Source of the DNA: Candidatus Methylobacter titanis
GTDB taxonomy: Bacteria > Pseudomonadota > Gammaproteobacteria > Methylococcales > Methylomonadaceae
Length of the DNA: 64,000 nt
Assembly (NCBI GenBank): GCA_029946125.1
Contig: JAQSDX010000003.1
Coordinates: 43,514-107,513 of the forward strand
Direction of reading: 5' to 3'
Part shown: positions 48,330 through 57,314 of the stretch, piece after piece
Layout: the number at the start of each line of letters is the position of its first letter
How positions within the stretch are numbered: the stretch's first letter is position 1
The notes under the pieces: model-generated
What the model was told of the DNA's origin: nothing
The model's input: only the letters and a program-made list of their open reading frames with translations
Databases searched by the model: none
Program-made: the position numbers and the translations under genes

Positions 48330-48908
48330 TTACTCATCAAAATCCTCATCTATGACACGATGAGAGGTTCGACCACTTCGAGATGATTGTTTATCTCCAG
48401 ATAATCCAGCTGGCAGGTTATCGACAGTGATCAGGTTTTCACCAAAAGCCTCCATGACAAATTCAGCCATAGGCTGCTTTGTCCAAATTGGATTGTCTCT
48501 AATACCACTCATTAGGCTAGCCGTATACCCTCCACCCTTTTTTAACTTGGTCATCCTCACCCAATTTTCACGCGCTTTACATACAACATCTGCAACTGAT
48601 TCACTCCAGTCTGTATTAACCCCTGATAAGGGAAAAGTACTCACAAGTAGGAACCGCTTACCTTCAATATCGACGCCTTCAAAGAGATTAGCCCTAAGCA
48701 TCCCTTCAACACGAATATGCCGATGATATAAATCACCATCAACCAAATGGTAGCGGTTTGCATGGAACACGACAAAAACATCTTCAACAACCCTTTTTAA
48801 GCTAGGATGAATTGAGAAAATGCCTGAATGACAACAGGTTATGAAAATATCGGACTCGTTAGGTCTGTAACGAAATTGATCTAATGATGCAGCTGATTTA
48901 TTAATCAT
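48330..48908 (-). CDS. Unknown protein coupled to an AlpA-like regulator
   Basis: A 192-residue protein not assigned to a family. Its ATG at 48908 lies inside the end of the upstream regulator gene (overlap of eight bases) with GAGGTG before it, so the two are translationally coupled. It has no membrane segment; the sequence FIHRHIRVEG-like middle and ENWVRMTKLKKGGGYTASLMSG are the most distinctive parts. Its place suggests an integration, excision or replication accessory function of the island. Confidence 0.65.
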   Translation of the reverse strand: MINKSAASLDQFRYRPNESDIFITCCHSGIFSIHPSLKRVVEDVFVVFHANRYHLVDGDLYHRHIRVEGMLRANLFEGVDIEGKRFLLVSTFPLSGVNTDWSESVADVVCKARENWVRMTKLKKGGGYTASLMSGIRDNPIWTKQPMAEFVMEAFGENLITVDNLPAGLSGDKQSSRSGRTSHRVIDEDFDE

Positions 48909-49116
48909 CACACACCTCGCATTTAGATTTCGACTGTGCGTTCTCCAAAAACTGCTCGACAACCCGTTCGTCATATCTAATGGAATTACCAATCATAAGA
49001 TGAGGTGGAAGAGTTGAGGAGCCTTTAGAGCGTAACCGCTCAATGGTCGAAACAGATAAGCCCAGACGTTGAGCTAGCCAAGCCGTATCTTTTAATGCAT
49101 GAACTTCTTTAGACAT
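48901..49116 (-). CDS. AlpA-family/helix-turn-helix excisionase-like regulator, copy 1
   Basis: A 71-residue MerR/AlpA-like winged-helix protein: DTAWLAQRLGLSVSTIERLRSKG is the helix-turn-helix and NSIRYDERVVEQFLENA the following wing and helix. Such proteins act as excisionase or transcription activators of integrase genes in P4-like islands. It ends in a CEVCDD tail. It is divergent from the small gene at 49578. Confidence 0.8.
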   Translation of the reverse strand: MSKEVHALKDTAWLAQRLGLSVSTIERLRSKGSSTLPPHLMIGNSIRYDERVVEQFLENAQSKSKCEVCDD

Positions 49117-49577
49117 AACATGTCTCCTTCAAAGGTTAAAAAAATAAAATAAGAATGCAGCCAAACGCTAATACTGATTCTATTTATTTGTTTTAACTTT
49201 TACAGGCAGCTTTGAGCAATCACATAAATCTGCCCGCATATGACAGCCATTAGCACCGATCTACAGCTTGAACCAAGCCCCTGCTTTACCACTTATGCAG
49301 CTAAGTACAGATCAAAATCCCTTAACAAAACCTCAGTCATTAGATCAAATCCTCTTAACCGTAGAGGGACTTGAAAAATTATCATATATTGATTTATGCA
49401 CTCCTACTATAGCGTTATTTTATTTAAAATCAATGGCTTAGTTATAATATTGTAATTCCCTTCGTATTTAAAATGTTTTTCAAGCATATATTATTTATTA
49501 GGGTAGCACCGGATGATCCAAGATCTTCATCAAACCATTTACGGCCACATTAAAATACTACAGAGGATAGTCTTATC
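49117..49577. other. Divergent gene-free region of the mobile module
   Basis: About 460 AT-rich bases between divergent genes. A TATAAT at 49443-49448 points toward the gene at 49578, but no matching -35 was found. It presumably contains promoters and AlpA operators; no repeat was recognised. Confidence 0.45.
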
Positions 49578-49781
49578 ATGACACAACAAGCTTTAATTCC
49601 ACGCACCATTGACGCAGCTGGCCACTATTTGAGCGATCCGCGTAGTACAGCAGGTGAATTGATTGGCGGGGTTATTGGCTCCACTTATGGACAGGTGGGA
49701 GCCTTTGTAGGCGGAACCCTAGGTAGGATGATTGAAGGTGAGCTGGCAGATCGCGGCATTCCAATAAAATCCTTCGAGTAA
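49578..49781 (+). CDS. Small glycine-zipper protein
   Basis: A 67-residue protein whose middle (GELIGGVIGSTYGQVGAFVGG) is a glycine-zipper: glycines at four-residue spacing on a hydrophobic helix. AGAGGA precedes the ATG. Such helices insert in membranes or self-associate; similar small proteins occur in integrative elements without assigned function. It has its own terminator downstream. Confidence 0.6.
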   Translation: MTQQALIPRTIDAAGHYLSDPRSTAGELIGGVIGSTYGQVGAFVGGTLGRMIEGELADRGIPIKSFE

Positions 49782-49916
49782 CACCACTTTGGTATTGACC
49801 AATACCTTCAAAAAATATCTATCTATCTGAAGAACCATGCATCGTAAACCTGAATAACAATAAGAGCATTTTGTGGATTTTTTAGGCCTCTATAAATTGA
49901 TAAAAACCACGTACTG

Positions 49917-49958
49917 AAAACCCTGCCGATCAATCTCGATCCGCAGGGTTTTTCTTTT
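49917..49958 (+). terminator. Rho-independent terminator after the 67-aa gene
   Basis: AAAACCCTGC / GCAGGGTTTT perfect ten-base stem around a 16-base loop, followed by TTTCTTTTT. Confidence 0.8.
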
Positions 49959-49984
49959 TACAACCATCGTAAGGAAAAGCAAGC

Positions 49985-50842
49985 ATGACTAAATCCAAAC
50001 CCAAAACCCAGAACGACACCCATCAGACCACCAACATTAATAATGATGCGGGTATACAGGAATCTATTGGGATGCCTTCATTTCTGTTATTGAAACGTAG
50101 ACAAGCCAATAAAACAGGCAAAAGGAGTAAGGGCTACATCCATTACTTGATTTTATCTGATCCGACACATCAAGCTCTGTACATCACCATCACAGGCAAT
50201 GACGGTGGTGGATTCTGGAGCAAGGAGATTGTTCCATTCAAACAAATCGAGGATTGCCTACAAGGTGTCAGCCAGGTCACCCCTATTACATCAAAAATCT
50301 TCCAGAATGCATTCATTGGTCGCTCGGCAAATAATAATGGATTCCTGGCGGCGGTTCTGCGTGCTGAAAAATTATTATCAGCTGTGCCCGATGCAGCGCA
50401 TCAACACCATATTCTTCCCAACTGGCAGCAGTGGAAGCAGGCGATGTTTGCCTTAGCAACGCATGCAGAAATCTATCAACCTGAACCGGTAAAGCTTAAG
50501 GGTGGAAAAAACAGTAACAAATCCACCACAGCCGAAACAACAACCCAAGAAAATTCTATAGGCGACCATCCACATGAACAACAAGCCCATAATTCATCAA
50601 CCCACCAATCCACTGAATCAACTCAAGCAAACCACACCGAACCCGCCGAACTTGATGACGCAGAAATGGCTTTATTACAATGCATTGCGCTTGACACTGA
50701 TCCTACTGACCAGGAAGAAGTAGAATCAAACGCAACTCAAGTCCAGACCTTGTTGGATAAGAACCATGTCAAAAAACAGCGCCGTGATAAGCGTGAGAAT
50801 TCCAACCTAGATGAGGAGACAGGTCATGATAGTGCTTCGTGA
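49985..50842 (+). CDS. Unknown protein of an integrative element
   Basis: A 285-residue protein. The N-terminal half (MPSFLLLKRRQANKTGKRSKGYIHYLIL ... ITGNDGGGFWSKEIVPF in parts) looks like a folded domain of about 150 residues. The C-terminal half is low-complexity, rich in Thr, Gln, His and Glu, with a basic end (KKQRRDKRE). AAGGA precedes the ATG. It overlaps the next gene by 17 bases in another frame, so the three genes 49985-51747 form an operon. No function is assigned; similar genes accompany integrases in proteobacterial islands. Confidence 0.65.
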   Translation: MTKSKPKTQNDTHQTTNINNDAGIQESIGMPSFLLLKRRQANKTGKRSKGYIHYLILSDPTHQALYITITGNDGGGFWSKEIVPFKQIEDCLQGVSQVTPITSKIFQNAFIGRSANNNGFLAAVLRAEKLLSAVPDAAHQHHILPNWQQWKQAMFALATHAEIYQPEPVKLKGGKNSNKSTTAETTTQENSIGDHPHEQQAHNSSTHQSTESTQANHTEPAELDDAEMALLQCIALDTDPTDQEEVESNATQVQTLLDKNHVKKQRRDKRENSNLDEETGHDSAS

Positions 50843-51536
50843 CCCTCAACAACTTAACCAAGTTACCCAGTCAGACATTAAAATCTTTTTACAGCAACGT
50901 TTTCATGACATCTGTGAACCAGAACCTTACGACCCCGATGAACATGGCTTCTTCATACTAGTACAGCCAGGTGATACAGCCGAGCAAGTTGAATTAGAAA
51001 CCGGTTATTCACTGATAAAAAGTATGTTTAATAACACCGTCTATGGCGATTCAGACTTTTCACCGGATTTTGAATATATGGAAGATCACGGTGGCTTTTA
51101 TGAAGCAGTATTCATTTTCACCGATAGCGGTTTTGCCGGGGTATTGATTGTGCCTAAAGATAAAGCTATTGACAGCAAAATCCTTGAAATTTGCACTGAG
51201 TTTGCCACAACTGGAGCGACCAATATGACTGAAAATACAACAACAAAAAACCAGGCTAATACTAATCATCTATTTAACCCAGGCCAGGTGGTTTCAACAC
51301 CAGGAGCGCTGGAAGCCATGAGTGACAACAACTGCCTGTCACTTGATCTACTAACGAAACACCTTGCCGGTGATTGGGGAAATGTACCTAAAGAGGATGC
51401 CGAAGCGAATCAGCAAGCCTTAAAAACCGGCGCGCGCATCATATCAAGCTATACATTAGAAAACGGTGCAAGGATTTGGATTATCACTGAAGCAGACCGA
51501 TCTAGCACGACCTTCCTACTTCCAGAGGAATATTAA
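50826..51536 (+). CDS. Unknown mobile-element protein with a conserved C-terminal domain
   Basis: A 236-residue two-part protein. Residues 1-130 are an uncharacterised domain. The C-terminal ~100 residues (FNPGQVVSTPGALEAM ... ITEADRSSTTFLLPEEY) match a small domain found repeatedly in plasmids and integrative elements. In those elements it is normally a separate protein, so this may be a fusion; an internal ATG at about 51224 could also yield the C-terminal part alone. GAGGAG stands before the chosen ATG at 50826. Confidence 0.7.
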   Translation: MIVLRDPQQLNQVTQSDIKIFLQQRFHDICEPEPYDPDEHGFFILVQPGDTAEQVELETGYSLIKSMFNNTVYGDSDFSPDFEYMEDHGGFYEAVFIFTDSGFAGVLIVPKDKAIDSKILEICTEFATTGATNMTENTTTKNQANTNHLFNPGQVVSTPGALEAMSDNNCLSLDLLTKHLAGDWGNVPKEDAEANQQALKTGARIISSYTLENGARIWIITEADRSSTTFLLPEEY

Positions 51537-51537
51537 C

Positions 51538-51747
51538 GTGACACATTCAAAGTACCTCATCCCACTTGATCCAGATATTGCCAGCTGGGTTTTAACACTA
51601 GATGACAATGCTTCTGAGTTGTTCCAAGAACGGGCAGGTATTCGAGAGTTCGAAGGCGGTTTATCACGCTTTAAGGCAGAACGGGAAGCCAAAAACGATG
51701 TGCTACGTTGGCAGGAACGTCAGGCAACCGGCAGCGATGAAAATTAA
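51538..51747 (+). CDS. Small mobile-element protein
   Basis: A 69-residue hydrophilic protein starting at GTG one base after the preceding stop, with AGAGGA upstream. The C-terminal half is a charged helix (GLSRFKAEREAKNDVLRWQERQ). Small proteins of this type commonly follow the PGALEA-domain gene in integrative elements. Function unknown. Confidence 0.6.
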   Translation: MTHSKYLIPLDPDIASWVLTLDDNASELFQERAGIREFEGGLSRFKAEREAKNDVLRWQERQATGSDEN

Positions 51748-52331
51748 CCAAGCTGTAACAAAACGAGTAAATCAACGTCAATAAGGGTTGTGCTCAACCG
51801 CCACCTATATTCAAAGCAGGATGACTGGAGGCTTGCTGTTTTCGTTTCACTGAAAATGGTAAGCCTACCAATACACCACTGAACTATCTAAAAAAACCAA
51901 GTTTGAAATATCAGCAAAAAAACTGCTTACCGATTTTCCCAAAAAAACTGTTCTACAACCTCCGTCACCAGAAATAGACCGGAACAACCTACCTTACCTA
52001 GAGCCACACTGATTAAACAAGATGAAGCATCCAACATAGCCAACATCTAATCATCTCAGCTTAAGTTATAGATGCCATGAGTGACAGGGTTTACTAAAAC
52101 CTGGAACCAAAAAGGGTACGCAGGTTTCTGCAATAACCTTGAACCAACAAATTCACCACCTGCATGCATTAACAATTCGCTTCATTGCCGCCGTTTCTAT
52201 TTCCAAAAATCACCCGCACACCAGAAACAATTGATTAGAAATACCCGCCTGCCTATTGCGTCCAGTGCCATCCGGTACTGTTCCGGTACGGGGACTTCTC
52301 CTTTTAATTCAAACCCTCAAAGAGGTCTCCC
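51748..52331. other. Gene-free region upstream of the integrase
   Basis: About 580 bases without a convincing gene. This is where an attachment site or integrase operator would be expected, but no tRNA-derived direct repeat was recognised. The last 50 bases contain CCGGTAC twice (near 52270-52292) just ahead of the integrase ribosome site AGAGG. Confidence 0.45.
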
Positions 52332-53534
52332 ATGAATGGACAACCTGTACAAACCCCTATAGAACTGCCTATTGAAACCCGCACACTATTCACCAAAAAA
52401 TTGATTGAACAACTAAATCCCAACCCTAAAGAATCAAAATCCCGTGAGAAAGAATTCTCTGATACCCAAGTTGTCGGCTTAAAGCTACTTGTCAACAAAC
52501 AAGGTCGGAAATTTTTCTATCTTCGATACACGATCAATAAAATGAAACGTGGGATCAAAATTGGCGAATTCGGACCAATGACTTTAATTGAAGCAAGACA
52601 ACGCGCTAATGAATTAAAAAATCAGATAAATAAAGGCTTCGACCCCCAGGAGGAAAAGCAACAACAAGCACAAATGCCTAATTTTGGGGAATTTGCCACC
52701 AACCACTACCTACCCTATGCCTATAGCAATAAGCGTAGCGCAAATAGTGATGAATCAAAACTTAGAATACACCTACTGCCCTTATTTCAACACCGTCGGC
52801 TGGATCAAATAACCACCCAAGAATTACAGCGCTACCATGACCTTCTTAAAGGTAAATCCTGCCCGGCTACTGCCAATCGCCATTTATCCTTATTACACCG
52901 GATTTTTAAACTGGCTATACAATGGCAATTCACAACTTTCAATCCAGCATCCAACATTAGGAAGCACCAAGAAAATAATGAGAGGCACCGCTATTTATCC
53001 GACGCTGAAATAAACAGCTTCATTGAAGCGCTTAGAACTGAGGAGAATCAGGTAGCGGCAGCAGGATTTGAACTGCTACTTTATACGGGCATGAGAAGGC
53101 AGGAGGTCTTTGACGGGAGATGGGAGCACGTTGATATGATAAAAAAAACATGGTTTATCCCAAAGAGTAAAAGCGGGAAGTTTAGGAGCGTGATACTAAA
53201 TCCAAGTGCAATCAGACTGTTAGAGAGACAGCCACGCATACCAGATAATCCTTATGTATTTCCAGGAAGAATTGAAGGCAATCAGATCAACAACCCTCAG
53301 AAAGCTTTTACCAGGGTATTGAAGCAAGCTGGCATTGAAAATTTTAGAATCCATGACCTCAGACACAGTCACGCTTCAATAGCGATAAACAATGGCGCAA
53401 CACTGTATGAGGTGCAGCATCTTCTTGGGCATAGCCAAGTCAAAACCACTACTCGGTATGCTCATTTGGCTGATGAAACCCTAAGAAAAGTTTCTGACAA
53501 TATTGCCAACACGATTTCAAATACCATGAGTTAA
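52332..53534 (+). CDS. Tyrosine recombinase / integrase
   Basis: A 400-residue integrase with an N-terminal arm-binding domain (DTQVVGLKLLVNKQGRKFFYLRY), a SAM-like core-binding domain (about 115-215) and a catalytic domain. The catalytic residues are all present: Arg in LYTGMRRQEV (about 253), Lys in PKSKSGKFR, HDLRHSHAS (about 341-344), the LLGHS His and the nucleophile in TTRYAHL (about 375). It belongs to the P4/DUF4102-type group that often uses tRNA genes. It converges with the polymerase gene on a shared terminator. Confidence 0.93.
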   Translation: MNGQPVQTPIELPIETRTLFTKKLIEQLNPNPKESKSREKEFSDTQVVGLKLLVNKQGRKFFYLRYTINKMKRGIKIGEFGPMTLIEARQRANELKNQINKGFDPQEEKQQQAQMPNFGEFATNHYLPYAYSNKRSANSDESKLRIHLLPLFQHRRLDQITTQELQRYHDLLKGKSCPATANRHLSLLHRIFKLAIQWQFTTFNPASNIRKHQENNERHRYLSDAEINSFIEALRTEENQVAAAGFELLLYTGMRRQEVFDGRWEHVDMIKKTWFIPKSKSGKFRSVILNPSAIRLLERQPRIPDNPYVFPGRIEGNQINNPQKAFTRVLKQAGIENFRIHDLRHSHASIAINNGATLYEVQHLLGHSQVKTTTRYAHLADETLRKVSDNIANTISNTMS

Positions 53535-53539
53535 AAAAA

Positions 53540-53572
53540 AGCCTAAGCTCAAATTTATTGAGTTTAGGCTCT
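53540..53572. terminator. Bidirectional terminator between integrase and polymerase genes
   Basis: AGCCTAAGCTCAA / TTGAGTTTAGGCT, a 13-base stem with one G-T pair, flanked by an A-run on one side and CTTTAAAAATTTTTT on the other, so it can stop both convergent transcripts. Confidence 0.8.
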
Positions 53573-53617
53573 TTAAAAATTTTTTATTTAAAGTAAAAGC
53601 TTAAACACTTGAATACC

Positions 53618-56287
53618 TTAAACCAACATAGCTTTAACCTCCTCTATGTGCATGGAGTCAAAAAATTTATCAAGCTCAAGCTGAGGAAATTCAATTAACA
53701 ACGGCTTAAGGAGCTTAATAACATGAGACGTAACCGGAACCACATGTTCGACCAACTTAGCCCGTTTGCTATTTTTAACATCATCAATAGTAGTTTCGTA
53801 ACCTAGTGTTGTGAGCCATGTAGCAAGCTCGGTGTAAGTCATTGAACTCAAAATACCCCAAACTTGGCGGGAAAAAGCACGGATAAAAATACGCCGCAAA
53901 ACCCCGCTGGAATTTTCACCATTCCACTGCAACCCCGAATGTCTAATACCCTTATGCGTTTCGTAAAAATCGATCCAATCCTCGAAGTCTAAAAGGGTCT
54001 TCATGCAATGAGTTTCGCGCCAGCCATCAAAAATAGTCCGCGCAAATTCAGCCTGTTCACGACTGAGCCACGGCACCGTATCAAAAGCAACAAGTTCAAT
54101 ATCAACCACCTGTATCATGCGAGGATTGATAGGGCGTCGTTTAAAATCAAACTCCTGATTCAAGCGAGTTTGTCTTTTAACGTTTATCAAATCACTCTCC
54201 TTTACCCACTGTTCGCTTAACGAGATTAAATGACTACTTTCAATTAATTGACCAGGGAGCCGGTTTTTGTAAATATCAAGCATCCAAGCATTGTGCTCCT
54301 TCGGGGGGCATGGAGGTTTAACACCAGCCTTAGCTAAGATAATTTTTTCATTATTGTAAGCCTGAACAGTGATGCACCCGCGAGTCTTGAACGGTATAGC
54401 CTGCGTAACCCTATGTTTAAGTACCAGCATAGCTTTACCGGGTTCGAGCAATTGACAATTAGCGTTGAAGCGTGAAGCTAATGGCCCCGCCAAATCAATT
54501 TCGGAAAACTCAGCATCGGTTAGAAAGCCATCTGTTGTAATCGAAAGGACACGACGGTGATCAGGAACGCTGGCAATTATTTCAGAAACGACAGCGCGAA
54601 CAAATCCTGTTACAAACGTTGCCAGATAAGGTTGTGTAATAGCACTAGGGCGCAACTTTTTATGCAAACCGGTCACCGTATCGAAGCCGTTTTTCTCCTT
54701 AACACCTTGCCCCAGCTTCCCATAGGTGGAGTTACCTATTTCCTTCCACAACTTTTCTTGAAGACTGTCCTTCTTATACAGCTGTCGATGGGTATTGACA
54801 CATCGGACAAAATCCTCAAATAAGCGGAAACCTTCATCTAACCAAGGTACTACGACACCCCATTCAATGACAACTTCACAGTGGAGATTTAAAGCCACTT
54901 CAATTTCCGAAGCCGTACAGACAGAAATGCCCTCCAGCGGATAATATAAACCGTAATAATCAGAGTGAACAGGCAACGACGGAAATCTAGTAGTACCAGG
55001 GAATTTGAATTTAACCCTAAGAATTCCACATACATGACCCACATAGTCAGTAGGGTTTGTACTATGAAATGCAGCGTCAAAATCCAATTGATGAATACCT
55101 AGCATTGCACTGGTATAAGCCCCTGCTAAGTCGAAATCGTTCCAAACCCCAACATCAGTCGGTCCAGAATAGAACGTCTCGTTCCTGCCGCCAAAATAAG
55201 CGTCAGAAGCATTGGCTTCATAATCCTTTCGCGAATTTATCGGAACATTTTGCTTGCTAGTATGAGGCTTCCCCTTTTTACGACTCCACCGACTACTTTT
55301 ACGGACTGTAATACCGAACAAGTCTTTAATGCTAAACCCAGCCGTAGTAACAGTTTGCCGAAATAAGGACACTGCAGCCGATCCAATGGTTAAAGGCATC
55401 TCTTCCAGTCTCAAGTCATCATAGCTAAAGCAGCGAAACTCCAAGCCATAATTAACCGTGATCTCGGCATCACGAATAGCATAAGCTTCAAAAGCTGGCT
55501 TATTATCTACCAGTAATTGATCCATCCTAGCAATATCATACCCATCAGGGATTTCAAGTTTAGGTAAACCAATTAACTCGCCAACTTCACTTAAACCGGT
55601 TCCACCCGGTGTCAATAACAAGGTATCAATAAACGAAATGATTGAATGACGAACTTTTTTGTTCTTCCTGTCACGCAACCCTAACTCAAACTCACCTACG
55701 CGACGACTGCCAATTTCATCAAAATCGATGCTATATTCATTCTCAAAACTGCCAATCGTGCCTTTAACACCGGCAACCTTTTTTTTAAACTCCCAACAGT
55801 CCGAGAATGAGGCAAAATCAGCACGTAAAAAGTGAGCGTAAAGGTATATCTTCACCGGCCATTCTGTCATCACACCTTGATTAATCGCATTCTGAATTAT
55901 CTGGCTCAAGAACCTTACTAAGCTTAGCCTATCGGAACACTCCGGCCCATCGGTGTAAATAATGCCAGACAAGGTTTTATCTGAAAATCTAAGGCAAAAT
56001 TGATAGCTCAGTATTTCATTGCAATTATTTTCCGGGTTAAATACCCATTCGGAATCAATACCAATATGCACCGGTTGACCTTTGGAAAGAGGAGGTAAAA
56101 GAGGATTCCTATAATCCTTACAGCTCTTCTTTCTGGATCGTGGTGACAATTTATTATCAACAACCACCATTATATCGGATTCAGTAATACCTTTATTGAT
56201 ACTACTATCAATAAAGGTATTAAGTTCGTCATGTTTCTTCTTTAGATATTGCTTAAATGCAAATTTAAATGTTATATCATCACTCAT
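53618..56287 (-). CDS. Family-B DNA polymerase of DNA_pol_B_2 type, candidate primer-independent piPolB
   Basis: An 889-residue replicative polymerase with an intact 3'-5' exonuclease: Exo I GIDSEW (D78, E80), Exo II AHFLRAD (D157), Exo III YAIRD (D273). The YFGGR motif of protein-primed-type polymerases is at 364-368. The polymerase motifs follow: A NDFDLAGAYTSAM (D386), B KEIGNSTYG (515-523), C TTDG (584-587), then KTRG (634-637). KTRG in place of KxY and the TTDG motif resemble piPolBs of pipolins. No terminal-protein gene is evident. GGGAGGG precedes the ATG at 56287; an upstream extension runs through a terminator hairpin and is rejected. Confidence 0.85.
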   Translation of the reverse strand: MSDDITFKFAFKQYLKKKHDELNTFIDSSINKGITESDIMVVVDNKLSPRSRKKSCKDYRNPLLPPLSKGQPVHIGIDSEWVFNPENNCNEILSYQFCLRFSDKTLSGIIYTDGPECSDRLSLVRFLSQIIQNAINQGVMTEWPVKIYLYAHFLRADFASFSDCWEFKKKVAGVKGTIGSFENEYSIDFDEIGSRRVGEFELGLRDRKNKKVRHSIISFIDTLLLTPGGTGLSEVGELIGLPKLEIPDGYDIARMDQLLVDNKPAFEAYAIRDAEITVNYGLEFRCFSYDDLRLEEMPLTIGSAAVSLFRQTVTTAGFSIKDLFGITVRKSSRWSRKKGKPHTSKQNVPINSRKDYEANASDAYFGGRNETFYSGPTDVGVWNDFDLAGAYTSAMLGIHQLDFDAAFHSTNPTDYVGHVCGILRVKFKFPGTTRFPSLPVHSDYYGLYYPLEGISVCTASEIEVALNLHCEVVIEWGVVVPWLDEGFRLFEDFVRCVNTHRQLYKKDSLQEKLWKEIGNSTYGKLGQGVKEKNGFDTVTGLHKKLRPSAITQPYLATFVTGFVRAVVSEIIASVPDHRRVLSITTDGFLTDAEFSEIDLAGPLASRFNANCQLLEPGKAMLVLKHRVTQAIPFKTRGCITVQAYNNEKIILAKAGVKPPCPPKEHNAWMLDIYKNRLPGQLIESSHLISLSEQWVKESDLINVKRQTRLNQEFDFKRRPINPRMIQVVDIELVAFDTVPWLSREQAEFARTIFDGWRETHCMKTLLDFEDWIDFYETHKGIRHSGLQWNGENSSGVLRRIFIRAFSRQVWGILSSMTYTELATWLTTLGYETTIDDVKNSKRAKLVEHVVPVTSHVIKLLKPLLIEFPQLELDKFFDSMHIEEVKAMLV

Positions 56288-56299
56288 AAACCCTCCCAA

Positions 56300-56326
56300 A
56301 AAAGCCTTGCTTAAAGCAAGGCTTTT
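56300..56326 (-). terminator. Terminator/attenuator directly upstream of the polymerase gene
   Basis: On the minus strand AAAAGCCTTGC and GCAAGGCTTTT form a perfect 11-base stem, loop of five, followed by a T-run that runs straight into the GGGAGGG ribosome site of the polymerase. It would end transcripts from the AlpA and 86-aa genes before the polymerase unless read through. Confidence 0.8.
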
Positions 56327-56351
56327 AATTAACAAATTAAAATTAAATGGA

Positions 56352-56612
56352 TTAGGTCTTAACCGTTTTCGCACTTTCTAAGAAACTCCAATCAGCTTTA
56401 GTATGAGTACCTTCTTCTGCTGAATCGATGACCCTATTGATTTCGGCACGGACTTTTTGTGCTGTATCATCGTCCTTATATTTCAACCAAACCAATAGGT
56501 CACCATTTATAGTATTTATAACAACTGCTTTTGGAGCCAGAGTTACTGAACCGATAATACCTGTACAAATCCGGTCATCATTTGATAGTTTAATTTTTAA
56601 ATTCAGAGACAT
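56352..56612 (-). CDS. Unknown small protein between AlpA and polymerase
   Basis: An 86-residue protein with a beta-rich N-terminal half (MSLNLKIKLSNDDRICTGIIG) and a helical, charged C-terminal half (DTAQKVRAEINRVIDSAEEG). No family recognised. It follows the AlpA-like gene by about 15 bases and precedes the polymerase, so it could be a polymerase-associated or regulatory factor. AGGAATAT lies before its ATG. Confidence 0.6.
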   Translation of the reverse strand: MSLNLKIKLSNDDRICTGIIGSVTLAPKAVVINTINGDLLVWLKYKDDDTAQKVRAEINRVIDSAEEGTHTKADWSFLESAKTVKT

Positions 56613-56627
56613 GATATATATTCCTTA

Positions 56628-56861
56628 TTAAGATTGATTAATTAAAGTACTTTTTTGATCATCGAGCCATCGACTAATATCCTCAACTCTGTAACGAACG
56701 GCGCGACCGACCTTGATAAACGACGGCGGCGCTTTAGGGTTCTGAGAACGCTGTTTTTCAAGACTTGAGACGCTAATCTTGAGAAATTCAGCAAGTTGTT
56801 TGGTGGTCATTAATTCACCCAGAATCAACGGTGGTGAGACTGCTTTGGTTATATCGATCAT
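56628..56861 (-). CDS. AlpA-family helix-turn-helix regulator/excisionase, copy 2
   Basis: A 77-residue AlpA-like protein: MTTKQLAEFLKISVSSLEKQR is the helix-turn-helix and FIKVGRAVRYRVEDISRWLDDQ the wing and final helix, the classic family layout. The first ATG adds 17 residues to the domain; an internal ATG at the MTTKQ position is possible. It would control integrase or polymerase expression or assist excision. It leads the polymerase-side operon. Confidence 0.85.
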   Translation of the reverse strand: MIDITKAVSPPLILGELMTTKQLAEFLKISVSSLEKQRSQNPKAPPSFIKVGRAVRYRVEDISRWLDDQKSTLINQS

Positions 56862-57314
56862 TAGAGAACCTATTTAAAAAAATTACCGGCAATTAAAACA
56901 ATACACCGGTATGGATTAAGTTAAATTACCTAATCCACGGGTTCATTATTCAACATCAAAGAAACCTAAGGAGATTTGCAAATAATAAGAACATTAGGAG
57001 TGTTTTAACAGGGTTTCCCCCAAGGTTTTCCTAGGCGTTACAGGTATCGCTAAATTTTCCTCAGGAGAACCCTCATGAAACGGGAAGAAACGGGTAAAGG
57101 CAGGAAGCGCCCTCATTTAGAGGGTCGGTTGAATCAACTCAAAACATCCACAACAACAAGAAGTCGTGAGTCATCAACTCAAGGAAGCTAAAGAAGCTCT
57201 AATATGAGAGAATCAGAGACTATGATTGAAAGGATAAGAACTAAAATAATAACGTAGAATCTAAAGCTTATTGCTCAAGCGCAAATTCGTTAGGAACAAC
57301 CAGGAAGAAATCAA
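56862..57314. other. Region between the AlpA-like gene and the 310-aa gene
   Basis: About 450 bases upstream of divergent genes. It holds a possible 38-codon gene (57075-57191) and several short direct and inverted words, but no clear origin or attachment site. The divergent promoters must lie here. Confidence 0.4.
57075..57191 (+). CDS. Possible 38-residue basic peptide
   Basis: ATG at 57075 is preceded by CAGGAG at a good distance. The peptide MKREETGKGRKRPHLEGRLN.. is strongly basic and ends in a Ser/Thr-rich tail. It may be a real small gene or a chance frame; there is no homology to judge from. Confidence 0.3.
   Translation: MKREETGKGRKRPHLEGRLNQLKTSTTTRSRESSTQGS

Noticed and set aside
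52081..52335. 84-codon frame upstream of the integrase
   Set aside because: No ribosome site, composition unlike neighbouring genes, and it runs into the integrase start; likely chance.
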